A stretch of DNA of 64,000 nt from positions 25,360-89,359 of the forward strand of contig CASFPE010000016.1 in assembly GCA_949296575.1 (NCBI GenBank). The letters are read 5' to 3'. Source of the DNA: an uncultured Bacteroides sp. (lineage in GTDB: Bacteria; Bacteroidota; Bacteroidia; Bacteroidales; Bacteroidaceae). The position numbers were made by a program, and so were the translations under genes. The notes below the pieces were generated by a model that was given only the letters and a program-made list of their open reading frames with translations, was not told the origin of the DNA and searched no databases. Below, one piece after another: positions 25,559-34,468 of the stretch; within the stretch, counting starts at the first letter, position 1; each line of letters starts with the position of its first letter.

Positions 25559-26563
25559 ATGAAAAAACTGATATTCGCATCCCTGCTGTTGCCCTTGTGC
25601 TTTGGATGCAGTTCCGATGAAGCCATTGTGGGCAACGTGGAGAATGCAGAGGAGATGCCGGAAGTGTCTTTTTGTTCGGGTGTGAACCAGACTCGCGCCG
25701 TCATCGAAGGTTCTTTCCTTCCCGAAGGATTGCGCGTGGGCATCTATGGCTTGATAGCGGAACCGGGTACTTCCTTTAATGGCAATTGGGGCGGTTATTT
25801 GATTCAAGATAATTTGTCGAACGGTGCTTATACTGCCATGGAAGCTTTGGCGGGAAATCAAGAATTGCGTGCTGATGTGGTGGCAAAGTTCCCAGCCGAT
25901 GACAAAGATTTGCTGGTGTTTGCCTACAGTCCGTACACGGAAGAAGTGGATTTGGAAACTGCTACTATTCCCGTGACGGTGGCAGCTGGTATTGATGATA
26001 CCGAGGACTATCTTTATACAGGAAATGGCACTTCCACACAAAGCGTGGCTTTGCAAAAAGACCCGATTAACCTGATGTTCAAACATGCCATGGCTCGTAT
26101 GGATATTCATATTCAGAAAGGTGAAGCAGAAACATTGCCAGAATCGGCCACTTTGAAGCAGATTGTAGTAACCACCAAAGGTGGAAGCACTGGTACCATG
26201 TCGTTGACGGACGGAAGCATTACTATTGCTGAACCGGAAGGCGGCAATGTTATCAGTACCTCGGATGCCTTGGACATTGTGGTGGATGATGCCACCATCG
26301 GCAATCCGGTGGAGACCGGCTGCAAATTCTTGCTTTATCCGGGTGATGAAATCACGGAAATCATGTTGGTGATGACCCGCAGCGACCGCGAGTCGCAGGG
26401 TAACATCGAGTATCCTATTTACGTGACTGATCCTGGAACTGTACAGTTGGAAGCCGGCCGTATCACCAAATTGACATTGACATACCTGCCGCAAGATGTG
26501 TTGGTGAACTCCACATTGCAAGCATGGCAGGATGGTACAGAAACGGGCTTGGATGCTCATTAA
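25559..26563 (+). CDS. Fimbrillin-family lipoprotein D of locus 2
   Basis: 334 residues; lipobox CFGC (Cys17) then SSDEA. Cleavage site VNQTRAVI (Arg46). Core motif FKHAMARMDIHIQKG, then QAWQDGTE near the end. AGAAAGGAGACAAG precedes the start. Shortest of the four fimbrillins; possibly the main repeating unit, but expression data would be needed to say. Confidence 0.85.
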   Translation: MKKLIFASLLLPLCFGCSSDEAIVGNVENAEEMPEVSFCSGVNQTRAVIEGSFLPEGLRVGIYGLIAEPGTSFNGNWGGYLIQDNLSNGAYTAMEALAGNQELRADVVAKFPADDKDLLVFAYSPYTEEVDLETATIPVTVAAGIDDTEDYLYTGNGTSTQSVALQKDPINLMFKHAMARMDIHIQKGEAETLPESATLKQIVVTTKGGSTGTMSLTDGSITIAEPEGGNVISTSDALDIVVDDATIGNPVETGCKFLLYPGDEITEIMLVMTRSDRESQGNIEYPIYVTDPGTVQLEAGRITKLTLTYLPQDVLVNSTLQAWQDGTETGLDAH

Positions 26564-26778
26564 TCGTTGTTATTAGATAGCAGAGGAGGTTCCGGCACCT
26601 CGGTTTCGGAATCTCCTTCCAATCAGCTTAAACACAAAAAAGAGAATATGAATACCCGTGAGGCTCCTGTTTGCAAGGTGACAGGCAATTGCTTGAAGTT
26701 TATTTCTCCTCGTGAACTTGGCTTCCTTCACCGGATAGAACGGGGCTAATCGGGTATTCCCTTAAAAGCATAACCATA
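26564..26778 (+). other. Gap with hairpin and small frame between fimbrillin D and DUF3575
   Basis: The only sizeable gap in the operon. GGAGGTTCCG (26585-26594) pairs with CGGAATCTCC (26607-26616) with one wobble and no T run, so it is more likely a processing or stabilising hairpin than a terminator. A 33-codon frame (26648-26749, MNTREAPVCKVTG) follows; its reality is uncertain. The hairpin may hold pilin mRNA levels above those of the downstream assembly genes. Confidence 0.4.
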
Positions 26779-27345
26779 ATGAAACATTCCATTGTTATTG
26801 TCGCGTTGATGTCGTTGTTCGCATGGATGCCTTTTGCTCATGGCTGGGCGCAGCATGTTGCCATAAAGACAAATGCTTTGATGTGGGTGGCAGCGACACC
26901 GAACTTCTCGTGCGAGTTTGTGACCGGTGAACATGCCAGTGTGGATGTTTCTTTATTAGGGCATTACAAGCCTTACGGATTGGAGTCGAAACTTGCAGGC
27001 TTGCAACCAGAGTTCCGTTATTGGTTTAACGGACGGCCTATGACCCGTGAGTTCATTGGCGTGGCGGCATTGCTGGCCACTTACGACATGACATGGAACA
27101 AGAACGTGTTCGATGGTGACGCGGCAGGCATTGGTGTGACTTTCGGCTATAATTTTGCATTGAAGAAGCGTTTTAATTTGGAGGTTTATGGCGGCTTTGG
27201 TGCGGTTTATTTCCAGCAGAAACAATATAATGTGAATGATAATTACGATGACTTTTTCCCCGATGGCAGCAAGCGTACGAATGCCAACGGCTATAAGTTG
27301 CTGCCCATCAAGTTGGGCGTTTCCATCTCCTACGTCATTAAATAG
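26779..27345 (+). CDS. DUF3575 outer-membrane protein of locus 2
   Basis: 188 residues, the same length as the DUF3575 protein at 1691. Signal peptide to HGWAQ (about residue 24), then HVAIKTNALMWVAATPNFSCEF, GFGAVYF, and the family ending KLGVSISYVIK, nearly the same as SLIYVIK of the locus 1 protein. Six bp before the OmpA-like gene, the same pairing as in locus 1. Confidence 0.84.
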   Translation: MKHSIVIVALMSLFAWMPFAHGWAQHVAIKTNALMWVAATPNFSCEFVTGEHASVDVSLLGHYKPYGLESKLAGLQPEFRYWFNGRPMTREFIGVAALLATYDMTWNKNVFDGDAAGIGVTFGYNFALKKRFNLEVYGGFGAVYFQQKQYNVNDNYDDFFPDGSKRTNANGYKLLPIKLGVSISYVIK

Positions 27346-27351
27346 ATATAT

Positions 27352-29673
27352 ATGGTATTGCAGGTAAATAACGTCATTGGGCGTATGACGGCTCATCATG
27401 GCATGTGGCGCATCTTTGCGCTTTTGTTGCTTCTCTTTCTTCCGGCTGTCCTTGGGGCGCAGCAAATCAAATTAGTAAGCGGGAAGGTACTTGATAAGAA
27501 CAACAGGACCCATATTTTCTCGTATGCCGACGAAGTGTATGTGTTTGCTTTCAACACCATCGGCGCGGCAGAAGATGCTTATGCCATATTGGGTGCCAAA
27601 GATACTTCTGTGGACCAAATGGTGGTGTCCGACGGGCAGGAACGTGTCCAAGATGGAGGTTATTATGAAATTCGGGTGGCCGACAATGGTTATCTGATTT
27701 TTAAGCAAGGCATGTCGAAGAGCAGTGAAATCATCCCGGTGGACGGGCGGTTGAACATCGACGTGGCTATTGACGGCGCCATTGCTTTGGCGGAAGTCAA
27801 TGTGGTGGGCATTAGCAAAGAAATTAAAGTGATGCCGCCTAATCCGGAGATTAATGGCGACATGATTAGCGCGGTGGTGGATATTCCTATTCCGCAGCAT
27901 CTTGGGAAATCCAACGGACGGTTGATTATCCAGCCTTTTTTGGTAGATTGCGTGAAGAAAGACACGGTCAATTTCCTTTCTCCTTATGTGTACGACGGTG
28001 AACAATACCACCTTACACAGGAACGGAGGATGAATTATGATGAAAATAACGACCCGCTGACGGCTTACCTTCAGGAAATACCGCTGACGGAAGACCGGGC
28101 GCGGCTCAAGATACCTATTTCCGCCAAATTTCTTGTACCGAAGCGGATGTACCATGTGGATGCCTTCATCCAGATGGAGGATTATATGGACGTTTACTAT
28201 TCGGTGGTGCAAATGCTCACCACTTGCCGCATCAAGCGTCCCTTGCGATTTCTGGAGTATTCATTCCCGCAATACCAGTTAGATCCGAATGAGTTCAGAG
28301 TACGGGCGAAGCGTGAACGGCGCGACACGGGCGGCAACATTTCGCTGACCTTCTTGATCGGGAAAGCGGAACTCGACCCTGACAATCCCCAGAACGACAT
28401 TGAAATCAACAAGCTGAAGTCGGACCTGATGAACATCATCAACAGTGAGGGAACTACGCTGAAGGAGTTTCACATCACAGGCGTAGCATCGCCTGATGGC
28501 GGTTACAATTCCAACTTGGCATTAGCTCGCCGCCGTGTGCAATATGCCCAGCAGAGCATCACATCAGTGCTTCCGAAATACGTCTTGGATCGTGTGTATC
28601 AGAATCCCCAGGCAGAGGTGGCGTCATGGTTGGAGGTGGCCAAGTTGTTGGAGGCAGATTCTCTGTTCACCCAAGCGGCAGAGATACGCAGCATTGTGGA
28701 GAAGAACGAAAGCAGCCGTGACCGCCAATCGTCCCTGATTGCCCGTTTGCCTTACTATTCCAGCTTGATAAAAGGGTATTTGCCGAAGCTGCGCACGGTG
28801 CGTTACGAATACAAATATGAGATCTTCCGTGAACTGACCCCGGAGGAAATCTATCATCGCTACACGGTCGACCCCGATTACAAGAGCGGGAAGAAGCGTT
28901 TTGCTTTGTATGAATATTGGCATTTGTTCAATATGGTGAAGGATTCCACGGAGTTGGAAAAATTGTACCGGGATGCATATGATGAATCGAAGAAGATGGG
29001 CAAGAACATCCAGCCGTGGATTTTGGCAGCCAACAATTTGGCTATTTCCTATTTGAAGCGGGACACGGCCGATTTGAGCATTCTGGCACCATTTATTGAC
29101 TTGAAGCGGGAGCAAGTGAACTACCGCGACCCATTTACCAATTATATCATCAACAAGGAGGAGGTGGTGGCCAACCAGTTGGCGATGTACTTGAAGTGCG
29201 ACAAGTTTGATGAAGCCAGCATTCTGGCTCAGATTCTTCCCGATACGGAAAAGAACAAGATGGTGAAGGCTTTTGCCCTATGCTTGAAAGGCTACTACCG
29301 GGGAGGTGCAACGGCAGAGGAGCAGCAGCGGAACCGCGAAGTGTTGAACCGTGTGAGGGAGTCCACGCCCATCAACCGTGTGGTGATGAACTTGGCGGTG
29401 GGCAACAACGTTTTGGCGGAACAGGCATTGAAAGATGTGCCTTCCGAAAAAGCAATTTATTGGTATTTGAAAGCCATTATCAATGCCCGGACTCTTGGGG
29501 AAGATTTGGGAATGCTGGACATCACGTTGAACATGAAAGAATGCTTCCGGAGAGATGAGGAGTTCATCGACATCTTCATGAATGACGGCGAGTTCAGTGA
29601 AGACATGGTGGACTACGTGCTGGATGATTACCAATTGGAGAAAGAATTGAACGCCGGAATGGCAAATTATTAA
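27352..29673 (+). CDS. Large OmpA-like protein of locus 2 (DUF3868-type role)
   Basis: 773 residues from the ATG at 27352; a start at 27403 would give a tighter signal peptide (MWRIFALLLLLFLPAVLGAQ). Residues about 40-330 are beta-rich. Residues about 335-410 are OmpA-like (ISLTFLIGKAELDPDN, ITGVASPDGGYNSNLALARRRVQYAQ). The rest is helical and repeat-like (LYEYWHLFNMVKDSTELEKLYRDAYDE), recalling TPR tails. It matches the locus 1 DUF3868/OmpA protein in layout but is about 290 residues longer. It probably links the outer-membrane assembly to peptidoglycan. Confidence 0.78.
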   Translation: MVLQVNNVIGRMTAHHGMWRIFALLLLLFLPAVLGAQQIKLVSGKVLDKNNRTHIFSYADEVYVFAFNTIGAAEDAYAILGAKDTSVDQMVVSDGQERVQDGGYYEIRVADNGYLIFKQGMSKSSEIIPVDGRLNIDVAIDGAIALAEVNVVGISKEIKVMPPNPEINGDMISAVVDIPIPQHLGKSNGRLIIQPFLVDCVKKDTVNFLSPYVYDGEQYHLTQERRMNYDENNDPLTAYLQEIPLTEDRARLKIPISAKFLVPKRMYHVDAFIQMEDYMDVYYSVVQMLTTCRIKRPLRFLEYSFPQYQLDPNEFRVRAKRERRDTGGNISLTFLIGKAELDPDNPQNDIEINKLKSDLMNIINSEGTTLKEFHITGVASPDGGYNSNLALARRRVQYAQQSITSVLPKYVLDRVYQNPQAEVASWLEVAKLLEADSLFTQAAEIRSIVEKNESSRDRQSSLIARLPYYSSLIKGYLPKLRTVRYEYKYEIFRELTPEEIYHRYTVDPDYKSGKKRFALYEYWHLFNMVKDSTELEKLYRDAYDESKKMGKNIQPWILAANNLAISYLKRDTADLSILAPFIDLKREQVNYRDPFTNYIINKEEVVANQLAMYLKCDKFDEASILAQILPDTEKNKMVKAFALCLKGYYRGGATAEEQQRNREVLNRVRESTPINRVVMNLAVGNNVLAEQALKDVPSEKAIYWYLKAIINARTLGEDLGMLDITLNMKECFRRDEEFIDIFMNDGEFSEDMVDYVLDDYQLEKELNAGMANY

Positions 29674-29696
29674 GCAAGGGCAAAGAAGGTAAGAAG

Positions 29697-31601
29697 ATGA
29701 TGAGTAACCGTTTTTTGAAAAGAGGGAGTTCTTTTTTATTAAGCATGTTGTTCGCTTGCCAGTTCTTGGCAGCGCAGGATACGGCCCGGGTCACGTTGTC
29801 CGACACGGTGGCAGTTGTGGCGGCGGCTGATTCCATTGTGGTTGAAACGGCTCGTTTGGATTCGGGCAGGCGTGATTCCGTTTCTTTTTTCAATGCCATA
29901 GATTATACGCTTCAGAGGCGCAAGAGGCCGGCGGACAAGGTGGAGTTCAAGAATACGCGCTTTATGGACAACACGTTCTTGATGTTGTCGGGAGGCATCC
30001 AGCGGCTGGCTCCTTGGGGCATGCACCATTTTGACGTGGGGCCTGACTTGTCCGTATCGGTGGGAAAGGCGTTGAATCCGGCCAACATGTTCCGGGCGGG
30101 CATTTCTGCGGGTTATTGGAATCGGAACACAGACCAGTCCAAGTTGGTTCATGGAGGGTTGCAAGTGGACCATTTGTTTAATATATCTTCGTTTGCGTTG
30201 GGTTACGACCCCGGGCGCATTTTCGAAGTGTCCACTGTGGAAGGCATTGGATACCATCTTTCTTCTTTCGGAAAAGAGGTGAAGCAGGTGTTCGAAGCGC
30301 ATCTGGGCTTGCAGTTGAAGTTGCATCCATTTAGCCGCATGGACTTTGTATTGGAGCCTCGCGTGACGTTCTATTCCGACGGTGTTGACCATTCCGGCGG
30401 TTCCAACTGGCACAAGTATGATTTGGCTTACGGGGCATTGGCAGGCATCAACTACCGTTTTACCACTTCTGAGGTCAACTTGAGTTCTGACTCTTTTTTC
30501 CCGGAAAATGGTTGGTTGTCGAACACGTTTGTCAGCTTCTCTGGAGGTGTTCAAGCTCCTTTCTCGCCGGATGGCATCAGCCTGTCCAATGCCGTAGGGC
30601 CTTCTGCCAACCTTTCTGTGGGCAAATGGCTGATGCCTTTGTTCGGCGTGCAGTTGTCGGCCTATGCCGGATTCAACCGTTGGGGCGCGAAAGAGCGTCC
30701 GGGTGAATATTACCTGTCGGCCTATGCCGGTGGCCGTGCCGAACTGCTGGTGGATTTGCTTTCGTTTTTCACGGCGCGGCAGGACAACCGTTTCGGCGTG
30801 GTGGCCATGGCCGGTGTGGACTTTGGCAAGATGAGCAAGCGCATCGAGTTGCCTTACCATAAGATAAAGGACGGCTATGTGGGGGCAACGGCGGCTTTGC
30901 AGTTGAAGTATTACGTGCGTGACAACATCGGCATTTTCTTGGAGCCGAGGATACTTCATATTCCTTATCATTTGGACATGCGTCGGGAGAACTCCGTGGT
31001 GACGGAGCGTTATGATTACAATGACAAGCTTTGGGCGGTGAATGTGGGTTTGGAATTGCGCCGTGCATCGAAGACGCAAATCGAGGAACACAACGCGGAT
31101 GGTTTGTTTTATCCTGGTTTCTTTGTCTCTGCGGGTGGTGGCACGAACGTGCCTTTGAAAATGGCCAACCGGTGGAATTGTTATGGATACCAGGCGGGGG
31201 CGGCTTTCGGTTATCGTTTTGCTCCGCTTTCTGCTGTGCGGCTGAGTGCGGATTATGCTTATTCCAAGACAAAAATCAAGGGAGATGATTGGTGTTCCAC
31301 AACGGTGGGCATTGATTACATGGGCGGCCTGTTGGGTTTCTTTCAAGGCTATGACCCTGTCCGTCCTTTTGATTTGGAAGTCGTGGCCGGCCCTGTCGTG
31401 ACGTATGATTATACGGGAAAGCAGTGGCGGTTTGGCGGCGAGGCCGGATTGCACTTGAGTTATGAAGTGGCCAATGGTTGCCGGGTGTATGCCGAACCTT
31501 TGGTGCGGGTCTACAAAAGGCCGTTTGCGCCAGTTGCGGAAATTAACGGTTGCACGATTGTGCCGCTTTTGTCGGCAGGAATATCTTACAGTTTCTGGTA
31601 A
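29697..31601 (+). CDS. Outer-membrane beta-barrel protein closing locus 2
   Basis: 634 residues, signal peptide to FLAAQ (about 27). After a short periplasmic linker, three internally similar segments each begin with a glycine-rich strand: MLSGGIQRLAPWG, VSFSGGVQAPFSPDG and VSAGGGTNVPLKM. Each continues with long aromatic-bordered strands. The last residue pair is Phe-Trp (ISYSFW), a BAM-type C-terminal signal. It is probably a large barrel made by triplication of a unit of about 200 residues. Its place at the end of the pilus-type operon suggests an outer-membrane platform or exit pore; that is inference. Confidence 0.72.
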   Translation: MMSNRFLKRGSSFLLSMLFACQFLAAQDTARVTLSDTVAVVAAADSIVVETARLDSGRRDSVSFFNAIDYTLQRRKRPADKVEFKNTRFMDNTFLMLSGGIQRLAPWGMHHFDVGPDLSVSVGKALNPANMFRAGISAGYWNRNTDQSKLVHGGLQVDHLFNISSFALGYDPGRIFEVSTVEGIGYHLSSFGKEVKQVFEAHLGLQLKLHPFSRMDFVLEPRVTFYSDGVDHSGGSNWHKYDLAYGALAGINYRFTTSEVNLSSDSFFPENGWLSNTFVSFSGGVQAPFSPDGISLSNAVGPSANLSVGKWLMPLFGVQLSAYAGFNRWGAKERPGEYYLSAYAGGRAELLVDLLSFFTARQDNRFGVVAMAGVDFGKMSKRIELPYHKIKDGYVGATAALQLKYYVRDNIGIFLEPRILHIPYHLDMRRENSVVTERYDYNDKLWAVNVGLELRRASKTQIEEHNADGLFYPGFFVSAGGGTNVPLKMANRWNCYGYQAGAAFGYRFAPLSAVRLSADYAYSKTKIKGDDWCSTTVGIDYMGGLLGFFQGYDPVRPFDLEVVAGPVVTYDYTGKQWRFGGEAGLHLSYEVANGCRVYAEPLVRVYKRPFAPVAEINGCTIVPLLSAGISYSFW

Positions 31602-31629
31602 GGTATTCCTGCTTTTCCTTCTTTCCTGT

Positions 31630-33033
31630 TCACGGGTTGTGGATGGCTTGCTGGCGGTGGCGGTCCATGGAGTTTCCCGCTAACTTCAGGGGCAGTCGGT
31701 GGCGCGGCGCAGTTTCCGGTTCGCTGGTCGTGTTGCCGGTGATGAGGTCCAGCGTGTGGCGCAGCAGGAACTCGCCGGTGGAGCCGATGGGCTGAAGCGG
31801 TTCGGCGAAAGTGGCTTCTTCGGATTCATCATATTCGTGGTCGGGGGCAATGCCGTTGTGGTAATCTGATTCCTCTTTGGCGTTGGAGAGTTGTGCCACG
31901 ATGGGGTGGAGGATGATGCCGGGATGCTCCGGGCTGCTGACAGGCATGGATGCCACGTTCTTCCCTTCTGTTCCTGTTCCCACGAGTATGACTTCCATGT
32001 AAGGCTTCAGCCCGTTGATGACGGCTTCTGAGGCAGATGCCGTTTGCCCTGTGGTGATGACATAGAGGCGGTTGAGGCCGAGGTTGTTGCCTCCGGCCAG
32101 GTCTTTGCGCAGGGTGTAGGTGGTGTCGCGTGCCGTGTTCAGGTCGTTGAACGCCAAGTGGCAATAGGGCTGCCCGAATGCTTCGGCCGGTGCCAAGAGG
32201 CTGGCCAGCACTTGCGAGCAACTAAGGTATCCTCCTGGGTTGTAGCGGAGGTCGAGGATGAAGTCGGTGGTGCCGGCTGTCTTAAAACGCCCGAAGATGG
32301 CGCGCATTTGGTTGTTGTAAGTGTTGTCTGCGGCGGCATCGTCCGGCCCTGTGCTGAATGCGTTGTACATGAGGTAAGCGATGCGCCGGTTTCCGATATG
32401 GTACACCGTGTCTGCGTAGAAAGGGTTGTTTTCTATTCGTTGTGAGGCTTCCATGTGGATGGTGGCCGTGTCTGTCCATAGGGCAGTGCCTTGCGCGGTG
32501 TCGGCGCGGGCGAGGGTCAGGTCTATGCCTGCGCCGTTGTAGAGGCTTTCTTCGTAATTGCTGTTGGTGAGGGCTTCGCCGTTCACTTGTGAAATCCAGT
32601 TGCCGCGCTTCAGCCCGGCTTTTTCCGCCGGTGAGCCTTTCTGCACGAGTGTCACCCGTGCCACGATTTGCCGGGGCGTTTGCGTGGGCTGGAACAGCAG
32701 GAAGTCGAACCCGTAGGTGGATTCGCGGTCGACGACGCGTGTTTCTTCCGTTTGGTCTTCTAAGTAGGAATAGGGGTCTCCTTTTCCGTCTTGGCAGGAG
32801 CGGGAGAGCAAGTTTTGGAAAAAGGTGGCGGCGGGCTGGAAAAAGTCCAGGTCATCATCGGCCGGCATGTCGTCTTTCCACAGGTAGATGTTATCCATTT
32901 CTGCTTTTATCCACAGGTCCTCTGCTATCAGTTCTTCGTATTGCCATGTGCGGTCTTCCCCGCACGAGGTGGCAAGCAATGCCAAGGAAGCGGCGCAGAG
33001 GACGGGCAAGGCGGCTCTTTTTCGTTTATCCAT
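31630..33033 (-). CDS. S41-family (C-terminal processing) peptidase lipoprotein
   Basis: 467 residues; lipobox ATSC (Cys24) followed by GEDRT. A helical N-terminal part (WIKAEMDNIYLWKDD) precedes a PDZ domain (about 110-165, KAGLKRGNWISQVNGEAL). The S41 core contains DLRYNPGGYLS and the catalytic serine region TTGQTASASEAVINGL (about residue 340). Acts in the envelope, probably periplasm-facing. It converges on the beta-barrel gene (28 bp apart). A TATCTTTG box lies 27-34 bp upstream. The substrate is unknown; degradation of misfolded envelope proteins is plausible. Confidence 0.88.
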   Translation of the reverse strand: MDKRKRAALPVLCAASLALLATSCGEDRTWQYEELIAEDLWIKAEMDNIYLWKDDMPADDDLDFFQPAATFFQNLLSRSCQDGKGDPYSYLEDQTEETRVVDRESTYGFDFLLFQPTQTPRQIVARVTLVQKGSPAEKAGLKRGNWISQVNGEALTNSNYEESLYNGAGIDLTLARADTAQGTALWTDTATIHMEASQRIENNPFYADTVYHIGNRRIAYLMYNAFSTGPDDAAADNTYNNQMRAIFGRFKTAGTTDFILDLRYNPGGYLSCSQVLASLLAPAEAFGQPYCHLAFNDLNTARDTTYTLRKDLAGGNNLGLNRLYVITTGQTASASEAVINGLKPYMEVILVGTGTEGKNVASMPVSSPEHPGIILHPIVAQLSNAKEESDYHNGIAPDHEYDESEEATFAEPLQPIGSTGEFLLRHTLDLITGNTTSEPETAPRHRLPLKLAGNSMDRHRQQAIHNP

Positions 33034-33361
33034 AGGTCGTTTGGTTATTGTTCGGCATGCAAAGATACGCAGATTATTCGGAACAGCCTTGCGGGTGGCA
33101 GGGAGAAAACTTTGGTTCTTCCGTGTGGAAAGTAGGGCTCAGCGGCGTGGAAATTTGCGGTCAGCCGTGCATCTTCTTCTGTTGTCGTTGTCGTTTGTAC
33201 AGACGGCGGCGACATTTGCACAGACGACGGCGGCGTTTGTGCAGTTGCCGTCGTCGGAGGGAGTTCCTTCCCGTGCGTTCCGAAGTTTTTCCCGGCGTGA
33301 AAGGAACTTTCCACCGGCAAGGTTGGAAATTCCTGCCGGGTTAAGGCGGAGAAGGGGCGGG
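33034..33361. other. 328-bp gap with promoter box and GC-rich tandem units
   Basis: TATCTTTG on the minus strand (33060-33067) is the probable -7 box of the S41 gene; no clear -33 box. At about 33190-33260 lie three imperfect units around TTTGCACAGACGACGGCGGC, the last changed to TTTGTGCAGTTGCCG. A minus frame crosses the gap but overlaps the AraC gene in another frame and has no support. Confidence 0.5.
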
Positions 33362-34273
33362 TCATTCCAGCATGTATTTCCTTGGCGAGCATCCGGTGGC
33401 GGCTTTGAAGTATTTGCCGAAGAAGGAGGGGTTGGCGAAGTTCAGCATGTCGCACACTTGCTGCACGGTGTATTCCCGGCTTTTCAGCAGGGCTTTCGCT
33501 TCGAGTATCACGAGTTCCCGTATCCATTCCCCGGCGTGGCGGCCGCTGGCCTTGCGGACGGAGATGGAGAGGTATTTGGGCGTGAGGCACATCTTGCCGG
33601 CATAGAAGGCGACGCTCCTTTCTTTCGTGTAGTGTTCCTGCACCAATTCCATGAACTTCTTGAACAGCACTTCTTGCCGGTTTCCCGCTTCCGGTTCCGG
33701 ACTCTGCTCAAGGTCTTCGTGCACCCGTTGGTAGAAGATGGATGCCAGCACCTGCATGTAGCCGCCCACTGCTTCGCCGGTGTATTGGAATCCCGTGTCT
33801 TGCATCCTCCTCCGCATCAGGCGGTAGATGGCCATGATTTCTTCCATTTTTCCAGGTTGCATGCGGAGGAGGGGAAATTTTGTGATGCGGTTGAACATAG
33901 CGATGGAATAGGTTGCGCTGCTTTCCCCGAAACGCCTTTTCCATGTGTAGGCTATTAGCACGACTTTGCAGTCGCGGCTGATTTCCAAGCATTCGCCGAT
34001 GTATCCGGGCAGTATCGTCAGCACGTCGTTGGTTTGCAGGAGGTGTTCTTCCAAGTTCAGCCGGATGCGTATGCTTCCCTTGAAGCAAAGCAGGGCCATG
34101 GTGAAGTTGATTTTGAACGGGTGGCTGGTGTTGATGAACTGGCTGGCCGTTTCTATGTCGAACGGGGAGTTGAAGTTGTCGGCCAGCATGAACTCGTCTT
34201 TGTATACCAAGCTGTTGCTGACGATGGGGAGCATCATGAAATCGAAGTCCTTGAATGCTGATTGGCTTTTCAT
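33362..34273 (-). CDS. AraC-family transcription regulator
   Basis: 303 residues. The N-terminal two thirds is a cupin-like sensor (FTMALLCFKGSIRIRLNLEEHLL). The last about 100 residues are the double helix-turn-helix (CLTPKYLSISVRKASGRHAGEWI and VQQVCDMLNFANPSFFGKYFKAATGCSPRKYM), the second being the AraC signature. Divergent from the RND efflux operon with 195 bp between starts, so it very probably controls that operon and itself. The intergenic region carries two ATCCTTTAGGA palindromes 52 bp apart. A TACATTTG box on the minus strand near 34299-34306 fits its -7 region. Confidence 0.9.
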   Translation of the reverse strand: MKSQSAFKDFDFMMLPIVSNSLVYKDEFMLADNFNSPFDIETASQFINTSHPFKINFTMALLCFKGSIRIRLNLEEHLLQTNDVLTILPGYIGECLEISRDCKVVLIAYTWKRRFGESSATYSIAMFNRITKFPLLRMQPGKMEEIMAIYRLMRRRMQDTGFQYTGEAVGGYMQVLASIFYQRVHEDLEQSPEPEAGNRQEVLFKKFMELVQEHYTKERSVAFYAGKMCLTPKYLSISVRKASGRHAGEWIRELVILEAKALLKSREYTVQQVCDMLNFANPSFFGKYFKAATGCSPRKYMLE

Positions 34274-34310
34274 GTTCAGTTCTTTTTATGCTTCAATTGG
34301 GCGCAAATGT

Positions 34311-34375
34311 ATCCTTTTAGGATGATATTTCCTTTGTTTTGCAATCGTTTTTGTGCAAAAAACATCCTTTAGGAC
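34311..34375. promoter_or_regulatory. Paired operator-like palindromes between araC-type gene and efflux operon
   Basis: ATCCTTTTAGGAT (34311-34323) and ATCCTTTAGGAC (34364-34375) are near-copies; their centres are about 52 bp, five helical turns, apart, on the same DNA face. Between them TTTTTG-TG-CAAAAA (34349-34362) is a further inverted repeat. Spacing and symmetry fit cooperative binding and looping by the adjacent AraC-type regulator. Confidence 0.6.
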
Positions 34376-34468
34376 ATTTTACTCTCCCAATAGGGGGAAG
34401 TCATTGGCTGAAAAACCGTGATATTTGCAAGCGGAAACGAAATCAAAATCAAAACAGCATATAAAAAG

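Noticed and set aside
33045..33590. 181-codon minus-strand frame beside the AraC gene
   Set aside because: Overlaps the AraC coding region in another frame and consists of Thr/Pro text from tandem repeats.
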